Below are positions 56,191 through 64,000 of a stretch of 64,000 bases of DNA, piece after piece. The DNA is taken from contig NZ_MTBA01000003.1 in the NCBI RefSeq assembly GCF_002150805.1, forward strand, positions 186,001-250,000. Direction: 5' to 3'. A program made the position numbers and the translations under genes. Origin of the DNA: Oceanospirillum sanctuarii. Lineage in GTDB: Bacteria > Pseudomonadota > Gammaproteobacteria > Pseudomonadales > Halomonadaceae. Each line of letters begins with the position of its first letter. The stretch's first letter is position 1. Below the pieces are notes generated by a model. It saw nothing but the letters and a program-made list of their open reading frames with translations. It was not told where the DNA came from and made no database searches.

Positions 56191-56224
56191 AAAAACGCTG
56201 TCGTTTTGTAACGACAGCGTTTTT
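56191..56224 (+). terminator. Intrinsic terminator after nhaB
   Basis: A perfect 15-bp stem (56191-56205 with 56210-56224, core ACGCTGTCGTT) with loop TTGT, followed by more T. The remaining 56225-56456 shows no gene. Confidence 0.92.
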
Positions 56225-56456
56225 TATTTTCCGCTTATAAATCAAAGACCAAGCATCTCCCACGGATTAAATCCTTCCCCGACTGATTCTTCGACTTACA
56301 TTTCAACCTTAGTCTTACCCTTGCCTCATTCAAACGTATGTTTTAGATTCAATACCCCTTGATCATAAGGCGCTCAGAAAACATCTGACTTTTCTCTGCG
56401 CAGGCTGAACAAAACCTCATTAAAAAAGAAAATAAAAATAAAAAACCGGAGCCGCC

Positions 56457-57932
56457 ATGACACTTTCCCAGCTTACCGAAAGTTTTATCCCGGACAGTCT
56501 TCGACAGGATCAGGATCGCCTGATTCATGCCCGAACCGTAGTCACCGTTGCCCTGCTGGCAGGTGTTATCGCACCGGTATTTGCCATCAGCTACTTTAAA
56601 AACCACCATCCGGCCATGGGCTGGGGCATTCTCTTTGGCAGCGCCGGTCTTTTACTGGGCCCTATTATGCTGCGCATCACAGCCCAGGAACGCTGGGTCG
56701 CTGAAGGGGTTATCAGCTGCATGTATGCCATGGTGGTCTGGATGCTTTATGTGAACGGTGGTGTGATATCGAGCAGCGCCCCCTGGATGGCATCTATCCC
56801 TTTTGCCGCCATTTTTATTGCCGGCCGTGGCTCCGGCTACTTCTGGTCGGCTATCAGTCTCTCGACTATTGCCCTGTTTCTGTATATTCATCAGGCAGGT
56901 ATCCCACTGCCCAAGTCTCCGATTCCTGAACACCTGATTCCAATGCAACAGGCCAAATCCCTGATCGGTATGAGCCTGATTGTGATTGTTCTCGCACTGG
57001 CGTTTGATAAAGCCAAATCTCAGGGCTTTGCTCAACTGGAAACCGCCCGTAAGGCCAGTGAACAGAGTGAGCAGCGTATTGCTGAGATTCTGGCGCAAGT
57101 TACCTCATCCGTGCATCAGGCTGAGAATGTCAGTCGGGATGTCACCTCAAGTGCCCAGCGAATCGCCCACACTATGCAACAGCAAAATCATGCCGTTGGC
57201 AGCATGGTTGAGGAAGCCGACAAGATCGTTGCCGAGGTCAGTCAGCAAGCCAGTGATGCCGAAATCGCTGCGACAACGGCTAAGAAAACCGGTGCGGAAG
57301 CCACTGAAGGCGGCACCGTGATGAATGACGCCGTCAGCAAGCTGAACCGCGCCACCGAAGTGATTATGACCGCGGCAGAGCGTCTGGAAACCCTGGAACA
57401 AAGCTCCAACGAGGTGAACTCCATCGTGGTGATGATTCATGATATCGCTGAACAAACTAATCTGCTGGCTCTGAATGCTGCGATCGAAGCCGCCCGCGCC
57501 GGTGAACAGGGCCGTGGATTTGCCGTGGTGGCCGATGAAGTTCGGGGCTTGGCTGAGCGTACCCGCAATGCGACACAGGATATCAGCGGCAAGATTCGCC
57601 TGATTGTGGATGGCACCGAATCCGCCGTCGCGGCTATGCGTGAAGGCAGTGAAGAGGTTCAGTCCGGTCAGAGCCATGCTCAGGCTGCTCAGGAACAGAT
57701 TCAGGCGATTATTCAGGATACCTGTCAGCTGGGTCAGCAGATGGAACAGCTGTCAGCCACCGGGCAGCAGCAGCAAACCACCTTTACTCACTACGCCGAA
57801 GAGATTCGCACCATTGGCCAGCAGGTACTGCAACTGGCAGATGAAACCCGTCAGATTCAAAGCAATATCGAGCAACTCGATCAGATTATGGGTGAGCTGA
57901 GTCAGTCGGTTAGGGAGTTTGAGAAGGTGTAA
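56457..57932 (+). CDS. Methyl-accepting chemotaxis protein with multi-helix membrane input domain
   Basis: 491 residues. The first 185 or so are about six membrane helices with very short loops and no periplasmic ligand domain ([19 protein letters not shown] to [16 protein letters not shown]). A cytoplasmic coiled coil follows, with the invariant hairpin tip [20 protein letters not shown] then [18 protein letters not shown]. No HAMP domain is obvious. It signals to CheA/CheW, sensing within the membrane or cytoplasm, perhaps redox or energy state; this is an inference from layout. Confidence 0.92.
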   Translation: MTLSQLTESFIPDSLRQDQDRLIHARTVVTVALLAGVIAPVFAISYFKNHHPAMGWGILFGSAGLLLGPIMLRITAQERWVAEGVISCMYAMVVWMLYVNGGVISSSAPWMASIPFAAIFIAGRGSGYFWSAISLSTIALFLYIHQAGIPLPKSPIPEHLIPMQQAKSLIGMSLIVIVLALAFDKAKSQGFAQLETARKASEQSEQRIAEILAQVTSSVHQAENVSRDVTSSAQRIAHTMQQQNHAVGSMVEEADKIVAEVSQQASDAEIAATTAKKTGAEATEGGTVMNDAVSKLNRATEVIMTAAERLETLEQSSNEVNSIVVMIHDIAEQTNLLALNAAIEAARAGEQGRGFAVVADEVRGLAERTRNATQDISGKIRLIVDGTESAVAAMREGSEEVQSGQSHAQAAQEQIQAIIQDTCQLGQQMEQLSATGQQQQTTFTHYAEEIRTIGQQVLQLADETRQIQSNIEQLDQIMGELSQSVREFEKV

Positions 57933-58040
57933 TTTTTAGGCTGGGTTTCTCGCCAAGGAAGGCAAAATATTGCAATATGAGTCCTCAGTAATGATCTTTA
58001 GGTCTCATGGATGACCGACGCCAAAGGAACCAACCCTATC

Positions 58041-59735
58041 ATGCGAAAACTGGCCACCCTAACCTGCCTGTTTCTCCTGTCTGCCTGTGGTGAAGATACA
58101 GGCGAATCTATCTTTTCCGGCAGCACATCCTCAGGCGGAGGTAGCAGTTCAAGTACATCTGATGCCTGCAACACCGTGAGCTATTCAACTCAGGCCAGCA
58201 ATACCTCGGGTACTGACCCCTTGCTGGCTTCCCAGTGGCATATCCTTAATAACAGTAGCAACCCTGGAACCATCAAGCAGGATATCAACCTGCAGAGCTC
58301 TCTTTGGGATGAAGTGACCGGATCGGGAGTAAAGATTGCAGTTGTCGATACCAGTATCGATTACAGTCATCCGGATCTTCAACCGAACTTAGATTTAACT
58401 AACTCCTGCCAATTTGGGGTATCACCGTCAGGTGGTCATGCGACCTCTGTATCCGGCCTTATCGGTGCGGTAAAAGACAATGCTTTGGGGGGCTCTGGTG
58501 TCGCGCCAGGAAGCAAAATACAGGGCTATAACACGCTGGACGTTGAAACAACTGTAGCCATTTGGCAAACCTCCTTATCCGCCACCAGCACCCGTAACAG
58601 CGATATTGATATTTTCAATATGAGCTTAGGGTACGGTGTAGAAACAACACCCATTACCTATGCAGACTATATAGAGGCCATAACAAAGACAGGTACGGAG
58701 TCCGGCCGTTCCGGTCTTGGCGCACTTTACTTTAAAGCCGCGGGTAATAACTTTGAAAAACCAAGTGACAATTCAGCATGTACTGTCACGGATTACCATT
58801 CTGCAGACCTTCCCTGTCAGGGTTCAGCTTTGGACCCGGATAACAATATCCCCTATATGATGGTGGTTTCAGCATTAAATGCGGATGGCACCCGTGCCAG
58901 CTACTCCTCATCCGGAGCGAATGTACTTTTCTCTGCTCCCGGAGGCGGTGATGGCGCAGGCATCGTTACAACCAATGACATCAACCTAACAACCGATATC
59001 GATGATATGGACGGTTATGAAGGCTATACAAATGCATTTGCAGGAACATCTGCCGCAACGCCTGTAACTTCCGGTGTTGCTGCATTAATTCTTGAAGCAA
59101 ATCCAAATCTTGGCTGGCGGGATGTGCGGGATATCCTGATCAGAACCGCAGATAAGGTTGACGAGTCAGCTTCCGCAGTCGTCATTGGTAATACCGATGA
59201 TGTAGTCAATTCATCGACTGCACCAGCGACCACCGTTGATCTGGCTTGGCGGGATAACGCGGCAGGCTTGTCGTACCACAACTACTATGGTTTTGGCCGC
59301 ATCAATGCAGTTAAGGCTGTCGAGAGCGCCAAAGCGTATACAACGAACCTACCGGCGATGCTCAACGCGACGTCGACAAATAGCTCTGCCGGGACGATAG
59401 CTGATGATATCAGCGTGCCGCTATCATCACTGCTCACCGCTCCCGCAGGTGTGACAACAGTAGAATCCGTTCAGATAGCACTTACCTTAAGCCACCCTTA
59501 TGTCTCTGATCTGATGATCAAGCTGACATCGCCATCAGGAACAGAAAGCATACTTCTGACACCAAGAAATGCGCTGAATACCGAAATCAAAAACTACGAA
59601 TTAACTCTGTTAAGCCAAACCTTCTATGGAGAAAACGCAGCGGGTAAATGGCAGCTTCAGATTTACGACACTCATGGCGACGACTATGGCCCCGGCACAT
59701 TGCACAGCTGGTCTATGACCATCTTCGGACGCTAA
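58041..59735 (+). CDS. Lipid-anchored kexin/subtilisin-like serine protease with P domain
   Basis: 564 residues from the ATG at 58041 (AAAGGAACC upstream). A lipoprotein signal ends at C16 (FLLSAC), followed by a Ser/Gly linker. The S8 triad is complete: D103 (IAVVDTSIDYSHPDL), H133 (GGHATSVSGLIGA, with Ala instead of the usual Gly after His) and S337 (AFAGTSAATPVTSGVAALI); the oxyanion Asn is N236 (FKAAGNNFE). The last 120 or so residues form a proprotein-convertase P domain (SLLTAPAGVTTVESVQIALT, DLMIKLTSPSGTESILL). No N-terminal inhibitor propeptide is present. Base composition is more AT-rich than its neighbours, which may mean transfer. A putative chaperone gene follows. Confidence 0.93.
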   Translation: MRKLATLTCLFLLSACGEDTGESIFSGSTSSGGGSSSSTSDACNTVSYSTQASNTSGTDPLLASQWHILNNSSNPGTIKQDINLQSSLWDEVTGSGVKIAVVDTSIDYSHPDLQPNLDLTNSCQFGVSPSGGHATSVSGLIGAVKDNALGGSGVAPGSKIQGYNTLDVETTVAIWQTSLSATSTRNSDIDIFNMSLGYGVETTPITYADYIEAITKTGTESGRSGLGALYFKAAGNNFEKPSDNSACTVTDYHSADLPCQGSALDPDNNIPYMMVVSALNADGTRASYSSSGANVLFSAPGGGDGAGIVTTNDINLTTDIDDMDGYEGYTNAFAGTSAATPVTSGVAALILEANPNLGWRDVRDILIRTADKVDESASAVVIGNTDDVVNSSTAPATTVDLAWRDNAAGLSYHNYYGFGRINAVKAVESAKAYTTNLPAMLNATSTNSSAGTIADDISVPLSSLLTAPAGVTTVESVQIALTLSHPYVSDLMIKLTSPSGTESILLTPRNALNTEIKNYELTLLSQTFYGENAAGKWQLQIYDTHGDDYGPGTLHSWSMTIFGR

Positions 59736-59773
59736 CCGAGACAGCCAACTTCAACGGACACAGGATAGTAACA

Positions 59774-60325
59774 ATGCGTTTATTCACTCTGATTCTCACC
59801 AGCCTGTTGGCAACTTTTTCACTTTCGGCCTGTGCTTACGATGGCAAAAAACCGATGGCGGCTCAGGATCAGCTACCTGCACACCTGAAAACCGGTAAGC
59901 AGATCCGGATAGAAAACAGTCACTACCTGATTCTGGATCAGGTAAAAGCCTATAACACCCAAAACAGATCAAACCAGAGAGCCGTTCAGAGTAATAATGC
60001 AGAGATTGGCCGGAAAGGAAACTACAGCATTCAATCAAAGGCTATTGCCAGTGCAGATGGGCGACCGGTAGTCTGGAACCAAAGTACACAACGTTTTGCT
60101 GTGTTACTGGACGAGCTTGGCTTAGTGTTGAACGACAACGGAGCCGCTAATGCGATCGCTAAAGAATACGGTATGACATTGACGGTTCAGATCGAACGCC
60201 TGAACCGGGCTTACTTCAATGTGGATGCCAATCAGATTCCCGACCTGATGCGCCAGCTACAGCAGGATATTCGGGTTAAGGCCGTAATGCCGAGTCTGCT
60301 GGAAAACAGCCGCCAGCCGATGTAA
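59774..60325 (+). CDS. Lipoprotein, putative external chaperone/inhibitor of the upstream protease
   Basis: 183 residues. A lipoprotein signal ends at C20 (FSLSAC). The middle and end (RFAVLLDELGLVLNDNGAAN, AIAKEYGMTLTVQIERL, DLMRQLQQDIRVKAVMPSLL) read like a propeptide or I9-type fold: a strand, the helix with a residue count, and a V-x-x-V-x-P end. It lies 38 bases after a kexin-like protease that lacks its own propeptide. In Aeromonas sobria the kexin-like protease ASP is followed by ORF2, its dedicated chaperone. I infer the same role here; direct homology to ORF2 needs a search. AGGA precedes the ATG. Confidence 0.75.
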   Translation: MRLFTLILTSLLATFSLSACAYDGKKPMAAQDQLPAHLKTGKQIRIENSHYLILDQVKAYNTQNRSNQRAVQSNNAEIGRKGNYSIQSKAIASADGRPVVWNQSTQRFAVLLDELGLVLNDNGAANAIAKEYGMTLTVQIERLNRAYFNVDANQIPDLMRQLQQDIRVKAVMPSLLENSRQPM

Positions 60326-60353
60326 GCCCTGTCCTCACCCTGAAACAGATCCC

Positions 60354-61085
60354 TCAGGACTGACCTGCTTTCCAGTCCTGAGCAGCCTGAAAGCGCGCCT
60401 TCAGATAGACCATCAGCTCATCAAGAGCTGCCTCTGCCCCTTCTGCATCACTTTGCTCAATCGCCTGATACAGGCGTTGGTGAGTGCCAACGACATCTAA
60501 CCGGTCCCGAAAACGCACAACTACCATATTGGTTACCGGCTGCATCGCCTCGATCACCGCATACATCAGAAACTGCAGCATGGCGTTCTGACAGGCATCC
60601 ACCAGAGCCCGGTGAAAACGCACATCGGACGCACAAAACTCTTCATCCGTCAGGGCTTCCGACTGTTGCTGATCCAGCTCCTGCTGCAGGAGTTTAAGCA
60701 CAGACTTATCCGGATTCTGTGCCGCAAGACGCACACAGGTTTTCTCCAGCTCGTGCCGGGCATCGGCAATTTCAGTCAGACTGAACTGATCCATACTCGC
60801 CAGCAGAGTCGCCGAAGCAGTCAGGCTTTCACTGGCATCTTCCAGAGAAGGACGGTTCACAAAGGTACCGCCGGTAGGGCCGCGTCTGGAGCGGATCAGG
60901 TTCTGAGCCGCCAGGCGCTTGAGAGCTTCCCGAATCGTTGGTCGGGAGACCTGATAACGGGCTGCCAGTTCATCTTCGGTCGGCAGGCGGTCATCGGCCT
61001 TGAGCTCACCGGAAAGAATCGCTTCACGCAATTGTTCAGAGATCTGCTTAGCAAGACTTTGTGTCATCAGGGGCTGGATTTTCAC
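60354..61085 (-). CDS. GntR/FCD (FadR-type) transcriptional regulator
   Basis: 243 residues: an N-terminal winged helix (QISEQLREAILSGELKADDR, DELAARYQVSRPTIREALKR, RRGPTGGTFVNRP) and a C-terminal FCD ligand domain with DARHELEKTCVRLAAQNPDK and a metal-ligand pattern (DVRFHRALVDACQNAML). It starts with GTG at 61085 after a good GAGG site. Divergent from acuI, with a perfect 31-bp palindrome in between, so it probably represses acuI and itself. Its ligand is unknown, perhaps an acid or acyl-CoA linked to acrylyl-CoA. Confidence 0.9.
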   Translation of the reverse strand: MKIQPLMTQSLAKQISEQLREAILSGELKADDRLPTEDELAARYQVSRPTIREALKRLAAQNLIRSRRGPTGGTFVNRPSLEDASESLTASATLLASMDQFSLTEIADARHELEKTCVRLAAQNPDKSVLKLLQQELDQQQSEALTDEEFCASDVRFHRALVDACQNAMLQFLMYAVIEAMQPVTNMVVVRFRDRLDVVGTHQRLYQAIEQSDAEGAEAALDELMVYLKARFQAAQDWKAGQS

Positions 61086-61232
61086 AACAAACCTCAGAAT
61101 AAATCACATTCGATCATCGGCGAATACAGAAAACAGCTGACTCAGCTGTTCAGCCTGTGACACCGGCTCATTTAATGCCGCCCATATAAGGACAAGTGAC
61201 GAATACTAGCAGAAACTCCAGGGTGACGCACC

Positions 61233-61263
61233 ATTCTTCTATTTGTTTGACAAATAGAAGAAT
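61233..61263. promoter_or_regulatory. 31-bp perfect palindrome, likely operator of the FadR-type regulator
   Basis: Perfect 14-bp arms (ATTCTTCTATTTGT/ACAAATAGAAGAAT) around a 3-base centre TTG. The core TTGT-N3-ACAA is the style of FCD-family GntR operators. It contains a perfect TTGACA (61247-61252) that can serve as the acuI -35 box, so a bound repressor would block the polymerase. Confidence 0.75.
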
Positions 61264-61363
61264 TAACGATTAACCTAGTTTCAGACAGTCAAAAAAGCAG
61301 CCCGGATCGACTATGCTGCAGGCAACCCCAACCAATCCGCTCAGATAAGCAAGGTGTCACAGT

Positions 61364-62347
61364 ATGAATAAAGCTCTGGTTCTGGAACAGGAAGAAAAGA
61401 AAACACTGGCAGGCGTCCGCACTCTGGATATCAGTGAACTGCCGGAAGGCGATGTTCTGGTGAATATCGAATACAGCTCTCTGAACTATAAAGATGCTCT
61501 GGCGGTAACCGGTGCCGGTAAAATTGTTCATCAGTTCCCTATGGTGCCGGGTATCGATCTGGCAGGAACCGTTGCGGAATCCGCAAGCCCGGATTACAAA
61601 ACCGGTGATGCCGTTGTACTGACCGGCTGGAGTGTTGGTGAGAAATATTGGGGCGGCTACGCCCAACAGATGCGCCTGCAATCTAAATGGCTGGTGCCAC
61701 TGGCTGACGGCCTGACGGCGAAACAAGCGATGACTATAGGTACCGCAGGTCTGACCTCTATGCTGTGTGTGATGCGTCTGCAGGAAAGCGGGTTAAAGCC
61801 AGAACATGGCCCTGTTCTGGTAACCGGCGCAACCGGTGGTGTGGGCAGTCTTGCCGTGGCGCTGCTGGCGAAAAATGGCTTCAAGGTTGTCGGGGTGAGC
61901 GGTAAAGCCGATAGCACTGACTACCTGAAAAAGCTGGGGGCTTCTGAAGTGCTGCCACGCAGTGAATTTGAAGAGAAGGCTCGCCCACTGGATAAGTCCC
62001 GCTGGGCTGGTGCTGTGGATACTGTGGGTGGCGACATTCTTGCCAAGGTACTGTCCGAGATGAACTACGATGGCCGGGTAGCTACAGTAGGTCTCGCATC
62101 CAGCTTTGCTCTGAACACCACAGTCATGCCCTTTATTCTGCGCGGTGTTGATCTTCTGGGTGTGGATAGTGTGATGATTCCTTTTGAGCGTCGTGTGCAG
62201 GCGTGGAAACGCTTAGCAGAAGAACTGCCACAGGAGATCATGGATCAGGTATCAGAAGAGGTTTCTCTGGAAAATCTGCCGGAGCGTGCTCAGAACATGA
62301 TCGAAGGAAAAGTAAAAGGTCGGGTGCTGGTTAATCCAAACCTTTAA
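61364..62347 (+). CDS. acuI: Acrylyl-CoA reductase AcuI (YhdH family)
   Basis: 327 residues, a medium-chain dehydrogenase/reductase. It has MVPGIDLAGTVAES, VVLTGWSVGEKYWGGYAQQM and the NADPH-binding turn VTGATGGVGSLAVALLAKNG, followed by VVGVSGKADSTDYLKKLGAS, all typical of AcuI/YhdH. It reduces acrylyl-CoA to propionyl-CoA, a step in DMSP and 3-hydroxypropionate breakdown and in acrylate detoxification. No ddd or dmd DMSP genes are in the window. Control by the divergent GntR protein is likely. Confidence 0.92.
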   Translation: MNKALVLEQEEKKTLAGVRTLDISELPEGDVLVNIEYSSLNYKDALAVTGAGKIVHQFPMVPGIDLAGTVAESASPDYKTGDAVVLTGWSVGEKYWGGYAQQMRLQSKWLVPLADGLTAKQAMTIGTAGLTSMLCVMRLQESGLKPEHGPVLVTGATGGVGSLAVALLAKNGFKVVGVSGKADSTDYLKKLGASEVLPRSEFEEKARPLDKSRWAGAVDTVGGDILAKVLSEMNYDGRVATVGLASSFALNTTVMPFILRGVDLLGVDSVMIPFERRVQAWKRLAEELPQEIMDQVSEEVSLENLPERAQNMIEGKVKGRVLVNPNL

Positions 62348-62376
62348 GGCTTCTTAAACCTGCTTTTCAAAACCCA

Positions 62377-62430
62377 TAAAAAGGCCGTCATAAACCCAAC
62401 ATCAATATCCGGGGTTTGACGGCCTTTTTT
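62377..62430 (+). terminator. Intrinsic terminator after acuI
   Basis: A long stem: AAAAGGCCGTCA pairs with TGACGGCCTTTT and AAACCC with GGGTTT inside it, then a T run. Confidence 0.85.
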
Positions 62431-62504
62431 ATGCGAATCCTTCCGCGGCTGACGTTAATCAGCCTGTTTGCTTATCCGGTAAGTTACCAGACAGCCTTCG
62501 GTGA

Positions 62505-62633
62505 TTAACCGAAGAAGTAACGAGACCAGAAGATGGTCGCTGGCAGGCAGTTCATGCCAATCAGGATTGCCAGAGCCGGAATCACATAGATAAAGCCAGC
62601 TTCGTCACGGAAGTTTTCGTCATGATGAGACAT
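62505..62633 (-). CDS. Small 42-residue membrane protein
   Basis: An ATG at 62633 preceded by GAGG at ideal spacing gives a 42-residue frame ending in TAA at 62505. It has a His/Asp-rich N-terminus (MSHHDENFRDEAG), one membrane helix (FIYVIPALAILIGMNCLPAT) and the end IFWSRYFFG. It resembles no family I can name; its size and layout recall single-helix oxidase accessory subunits such as CcoQ- or CydX-type peptides, but this is only an analogy. It has its own promoter-like region with an FNR-like palindrome. Positioned alone between acuI and a beta-barrel gene. Confidence 0.72.
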   Translation of the reverse strand: MSHHDENFRDEAGFIYVIPALAILIGMNCLPATIFWSRYFFG

Positions 62634-62692
62634 TTCAAATCCTCACAGATTGATTTAAAGGGTGCTGAGACTTGTTTCTTTTTTTAGTAATT

Positions 62693-62723
62693 CTTATAGG
62701 TAACGCTTTTTGACTTGAGTCAA
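62693..62723 (-). promoter_or_regulatory. Promoter region of the 42-residue protein with FNR/Anr-like palindrome
   Basis: Bases 62710-62723 read TTGAC-TTGA-GTCAA, a 5-bp inverted repeat with a 4-base spacer, close to the FNR/Anr layout TTGAT-N4-ATCAA. On the minus strand the same bases supply TTGACT as a -35 box, 19 bases before TATAAG (62693-62698). The two readings are not mutually exclusive; if FNR binds here it would overlap the -35. Confidence 0.5.
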
Positions 62724-62891
62724 ATTGTGACGGGCATTTTACGGAGATATGACAGACTGTCCAGTGCGACTTTAGGCCGGAAACTCTGATACTTTCTTGG
62801 CATGCGTATTTATGGCCACGGGCCATCAACCACATGACTAGCTAAAGAGTTTTTAGGGCAGGAAAATAAAGCAATGATTGAGGCTGAGGGT

Positions 62892-63485
62892 TTACTTCTC
62901 TTCCCGAATAGAGAATGCAAGCCAATGGCGATCATCGGATTCTGTTTGAAGATGCAAGGCCAGAGAAAAACCACGGTTCAGATATGCGCGATAACCAATA
63001 GAGAATAACTCCCTGTCATCAGATTCATACGATGTTAATGCTGCACCCAATTCGAGAATTCCCGGTCTTTCTGAATGACCTGAAGACCCAAACTCAACAT
63101 GCAGGTTTATAGCTGCCCTATGACCAAACTCATCAGCCTCTGTGTCAGCTGATTCAACCTTAAGGTTTAGATATCGATATTCCAGTCCGATCACTGAACG
63201 AAAAATAAGGTTCTGTTGAAAACGTCCGCCAACCTGCCATTCAGCCACATCCGTTTGGTCATAACCCACCCGACTAAAGCCTCCTAACACCCCTAGTCGA
63301 TTTGACAAGGAATATTGCCCATCCAGAAACCAGCCCGAACCATCTAAGGAGCTGCCATTCAAGTCCCACTGACTTTTTTGGTAGCCCAAGGACATGTAAC
63401 TCGGTGTTTTAGCCTGCGCGTAGCTGATACTCAGCAGTGTTGCGATACTTACTGATAGCAAACTGGAAAAAAACTTTCTGCTCAT
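62892..63485 (-). CDS. Predicted outer-membrane beta-barrel protein
   Basis: 197 residues. A signal peptide (FFSSLLSVSIATLLSISYAQ, cut after AQA) is followed by alternating hydrophobic and aromatic strands (YMSLGYQKSQWDL, WFLDGQYSLSNRLGVLGGFS, VIGLEYRYLNLKV, RGFSLALHLQTES, HWLAFSIREEK) with roughly eight strands, the size of small OmpA/OmpW-like barrels. No clear family name. Slightly AT-richer than the neighbouring metabolic genes. It is followed on the same strand by nothing but the small 42-residue gene 258 bases on. Confidence 0.75.
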   Translation of the reverse strand: MSRKFFSSLLSVSIATLLSISYAQAKTPSYMSLGYQKSQWDLNGSSLDGSGWFLDGQYSLSNRLGVLGGFSRVGYDQTDVAEWQVGGRFQQNLIFRSVIGLEYRYLNLKVESADTEADEFGHRAAINLHVEFGSSGHSERPGILELGAALTSYESDDRELFSIGYRAYLNRGFSLALHLQTESDDRHWLAFSIREEK

Positions 63486-63509
63486 TTTTCACTCCCTGAA
63501 ATAAGACAA

Positions 63510-64000
63510 CTAAACCACTGAACGTCCGCCCTCTACAGGCAGAACAACACCCGTAAGATAAGGATTGTCGAGGATATAACAGATTGTTTGGGTAATCACT
63601 TCCGCGCCGGGTTCTATCTGCAATGCAGACTTTTTCAGCGCTTTTTCACGGTATTCGGCATCATCATCCGGCTGAAACATAATCAATGCCGGAGCGATAG
63701 CATTAACCTTGATATCCGGTGCAAAGCGGGCAGCGAAAGACTGAGTCAGGCTTTCCAGACCGGCTTTTGTTGCGACATAAGAGCCGTGTTTTTTTGAGCC
63801 TTTGCGCACAACTGCATCGGTCAGATGGATAATATCTCTGGCACCGTCATGGGCCATCAACAAGGGCTCGCAAGCCTGATTAATCAGCATCGGCGCCAGC
63901 ATATGAACACTGAATAACTGCTGAAAGCCTGCCGCAGCCTCGGCAAGATCAGCGTTATCCACACCTTTATGATCCGGCAACCAGTCGGACGCATTGTGGA
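63510..64000 (-). CDS. folM: Dihydromonapterin reductase FolM (5' end outside window)
   Basis: The C-terminal 163 or so residues of a short-chain dehydrogenase. The frame is open past the window edge and begins HNASDWLPDHKG. It continues with the catalytic region IIHLTDAVVRKGSKKHGSYV (Tyr and following ATK Lys), KVNAIAPALIMF, DDDAEYREKAL and VEGGRSVV, all matching FolM in order. FolM reduces dihydromonapterin to tetrahydromonapterin, a pterin cofactor, and has minor dihydrofolate reductase activity. Confidence 0.9.
   Translation of the reverse strand, partial: HNASDWLPDHKGVDNADLAEAAAGFQQLFSVHMLAPMLINQACEPLLMAHDGARDIIHLTDAVVRKGSKKHGSYVATKAGLESLTQSFAARFAPDIKVNAIAPALIMFQPDDDAEYREKALKKSALQIEPGAEVITQTICYILDNPYLTGVVLPVEGGRSVV

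Noticed and set aside
57967-57978. A 12-bp perfect palindrome (ATATTGCAATAT) upstream of the protease gene
   Set aside because: It is short and AT-rich, so chance is likely; no second copy was noticed nearby.
61364-62347. A DMSP catabolic cluster around acuI
   Set aside because: No dddD, dddP, dmdA or related gene is in the window; AcuI/YhdH is also widespread for acrylate detoxification.

Overview
The window reads as chromosomal DNA of a marine gammaproteobacterium, most like the Oceanospirillaceae (Amphritea, Neptunomonas or Marinobacterium type). This is an inference from protein character and gene order: the glnE-ilvE-waaF order shared with Pseudomonas, the coxB-coxA-ctaG-coxC-surf1-ctaA-ctaB order, NhaB, a TRAP transporter and many diguanylate cyclases. 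I saw no rRNA, tRNA, CRISPR array, prophage or insertion sequence. The window opens inside a hybrid histidine kinase and closes inside folM.

Region 1 (about 3.7-15.2 kb) is the main metabolic block, for glutarate and the end of lysine breakdown. It encodes both known routes from glutarate. CsiD and LhgO run glutarate to L-2-hydroxyglutarate to 2-oxoglutarate. A GcdG-type CoA-transferase and GcdH run glutarate to glutaryl-CoA to crotonyl-CoA. Between them lie an FCD-type GntR regulator, a universal stress protein and a complete TRAP transporter that is a good candidate for glutarate uptake. A LysR regulator (GcdR-like) is divergent from gcdG. A 32-bp element (26/32 identical) lies at almost the same distance upstream of both gcdH and gcdG, which start 9 kb apart.

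Region 2 (17.2-27.3 kb) is a caa3-type cytochrome c oxidase cluster: CoxB with a fused cytochrome c domain, CoxA, CtaG, CoxC, SURF1, a Sco-like thioredoxin-fold protein, CtaA and CtaB, plus the small companion proteins DUF2970 and DUF2909. Region 3 (27.5-34.1 kb) holds housekeeping genes: a pseudouridine synthase, a NIF3-like protein, two Nudix hydrolases, a gamma-carbonic anhydrase, DUF1289, purT with a tandem-repeat N-terminus, and trpS.

Region 4 (34.2-46.7 kb) is signalling and transport: a response regulator-CheC-diguanylate cyclase operon, an RND efflux pump with its adaptor, a ZIP-like transporter, an orphan sugar-type periplasmic binding protein next to a membrane diguanylate cyclase, TauE/SafE and YitT proteins. 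Region 5 (46.8-56.2 kb) has a degenerate WaaF-like protein, ilvE, glnE, a dgkA broken by an 11-bp tandem duplication, an AI-2E family permease overlapping a cyclic-nucleotide-binding protein, and nhaB.

Region 6 (56.4-64 kb) has a chemoreceptor, a lipid-anchored kexin/subtilisin-like protease followed by a putative dedicated chaperone lipoprotein, a FadR-type regulator facing acuI across a perfect 31-bp palindrome, an unannotated 42-residue membrane protein, a beta-barrel protein and folM. The best leads for new biology are the glutarate locus with its shared cis element, the protease-chaperone pair, the binding protein-diguanylate cyclase pair and the 42-residue protein.
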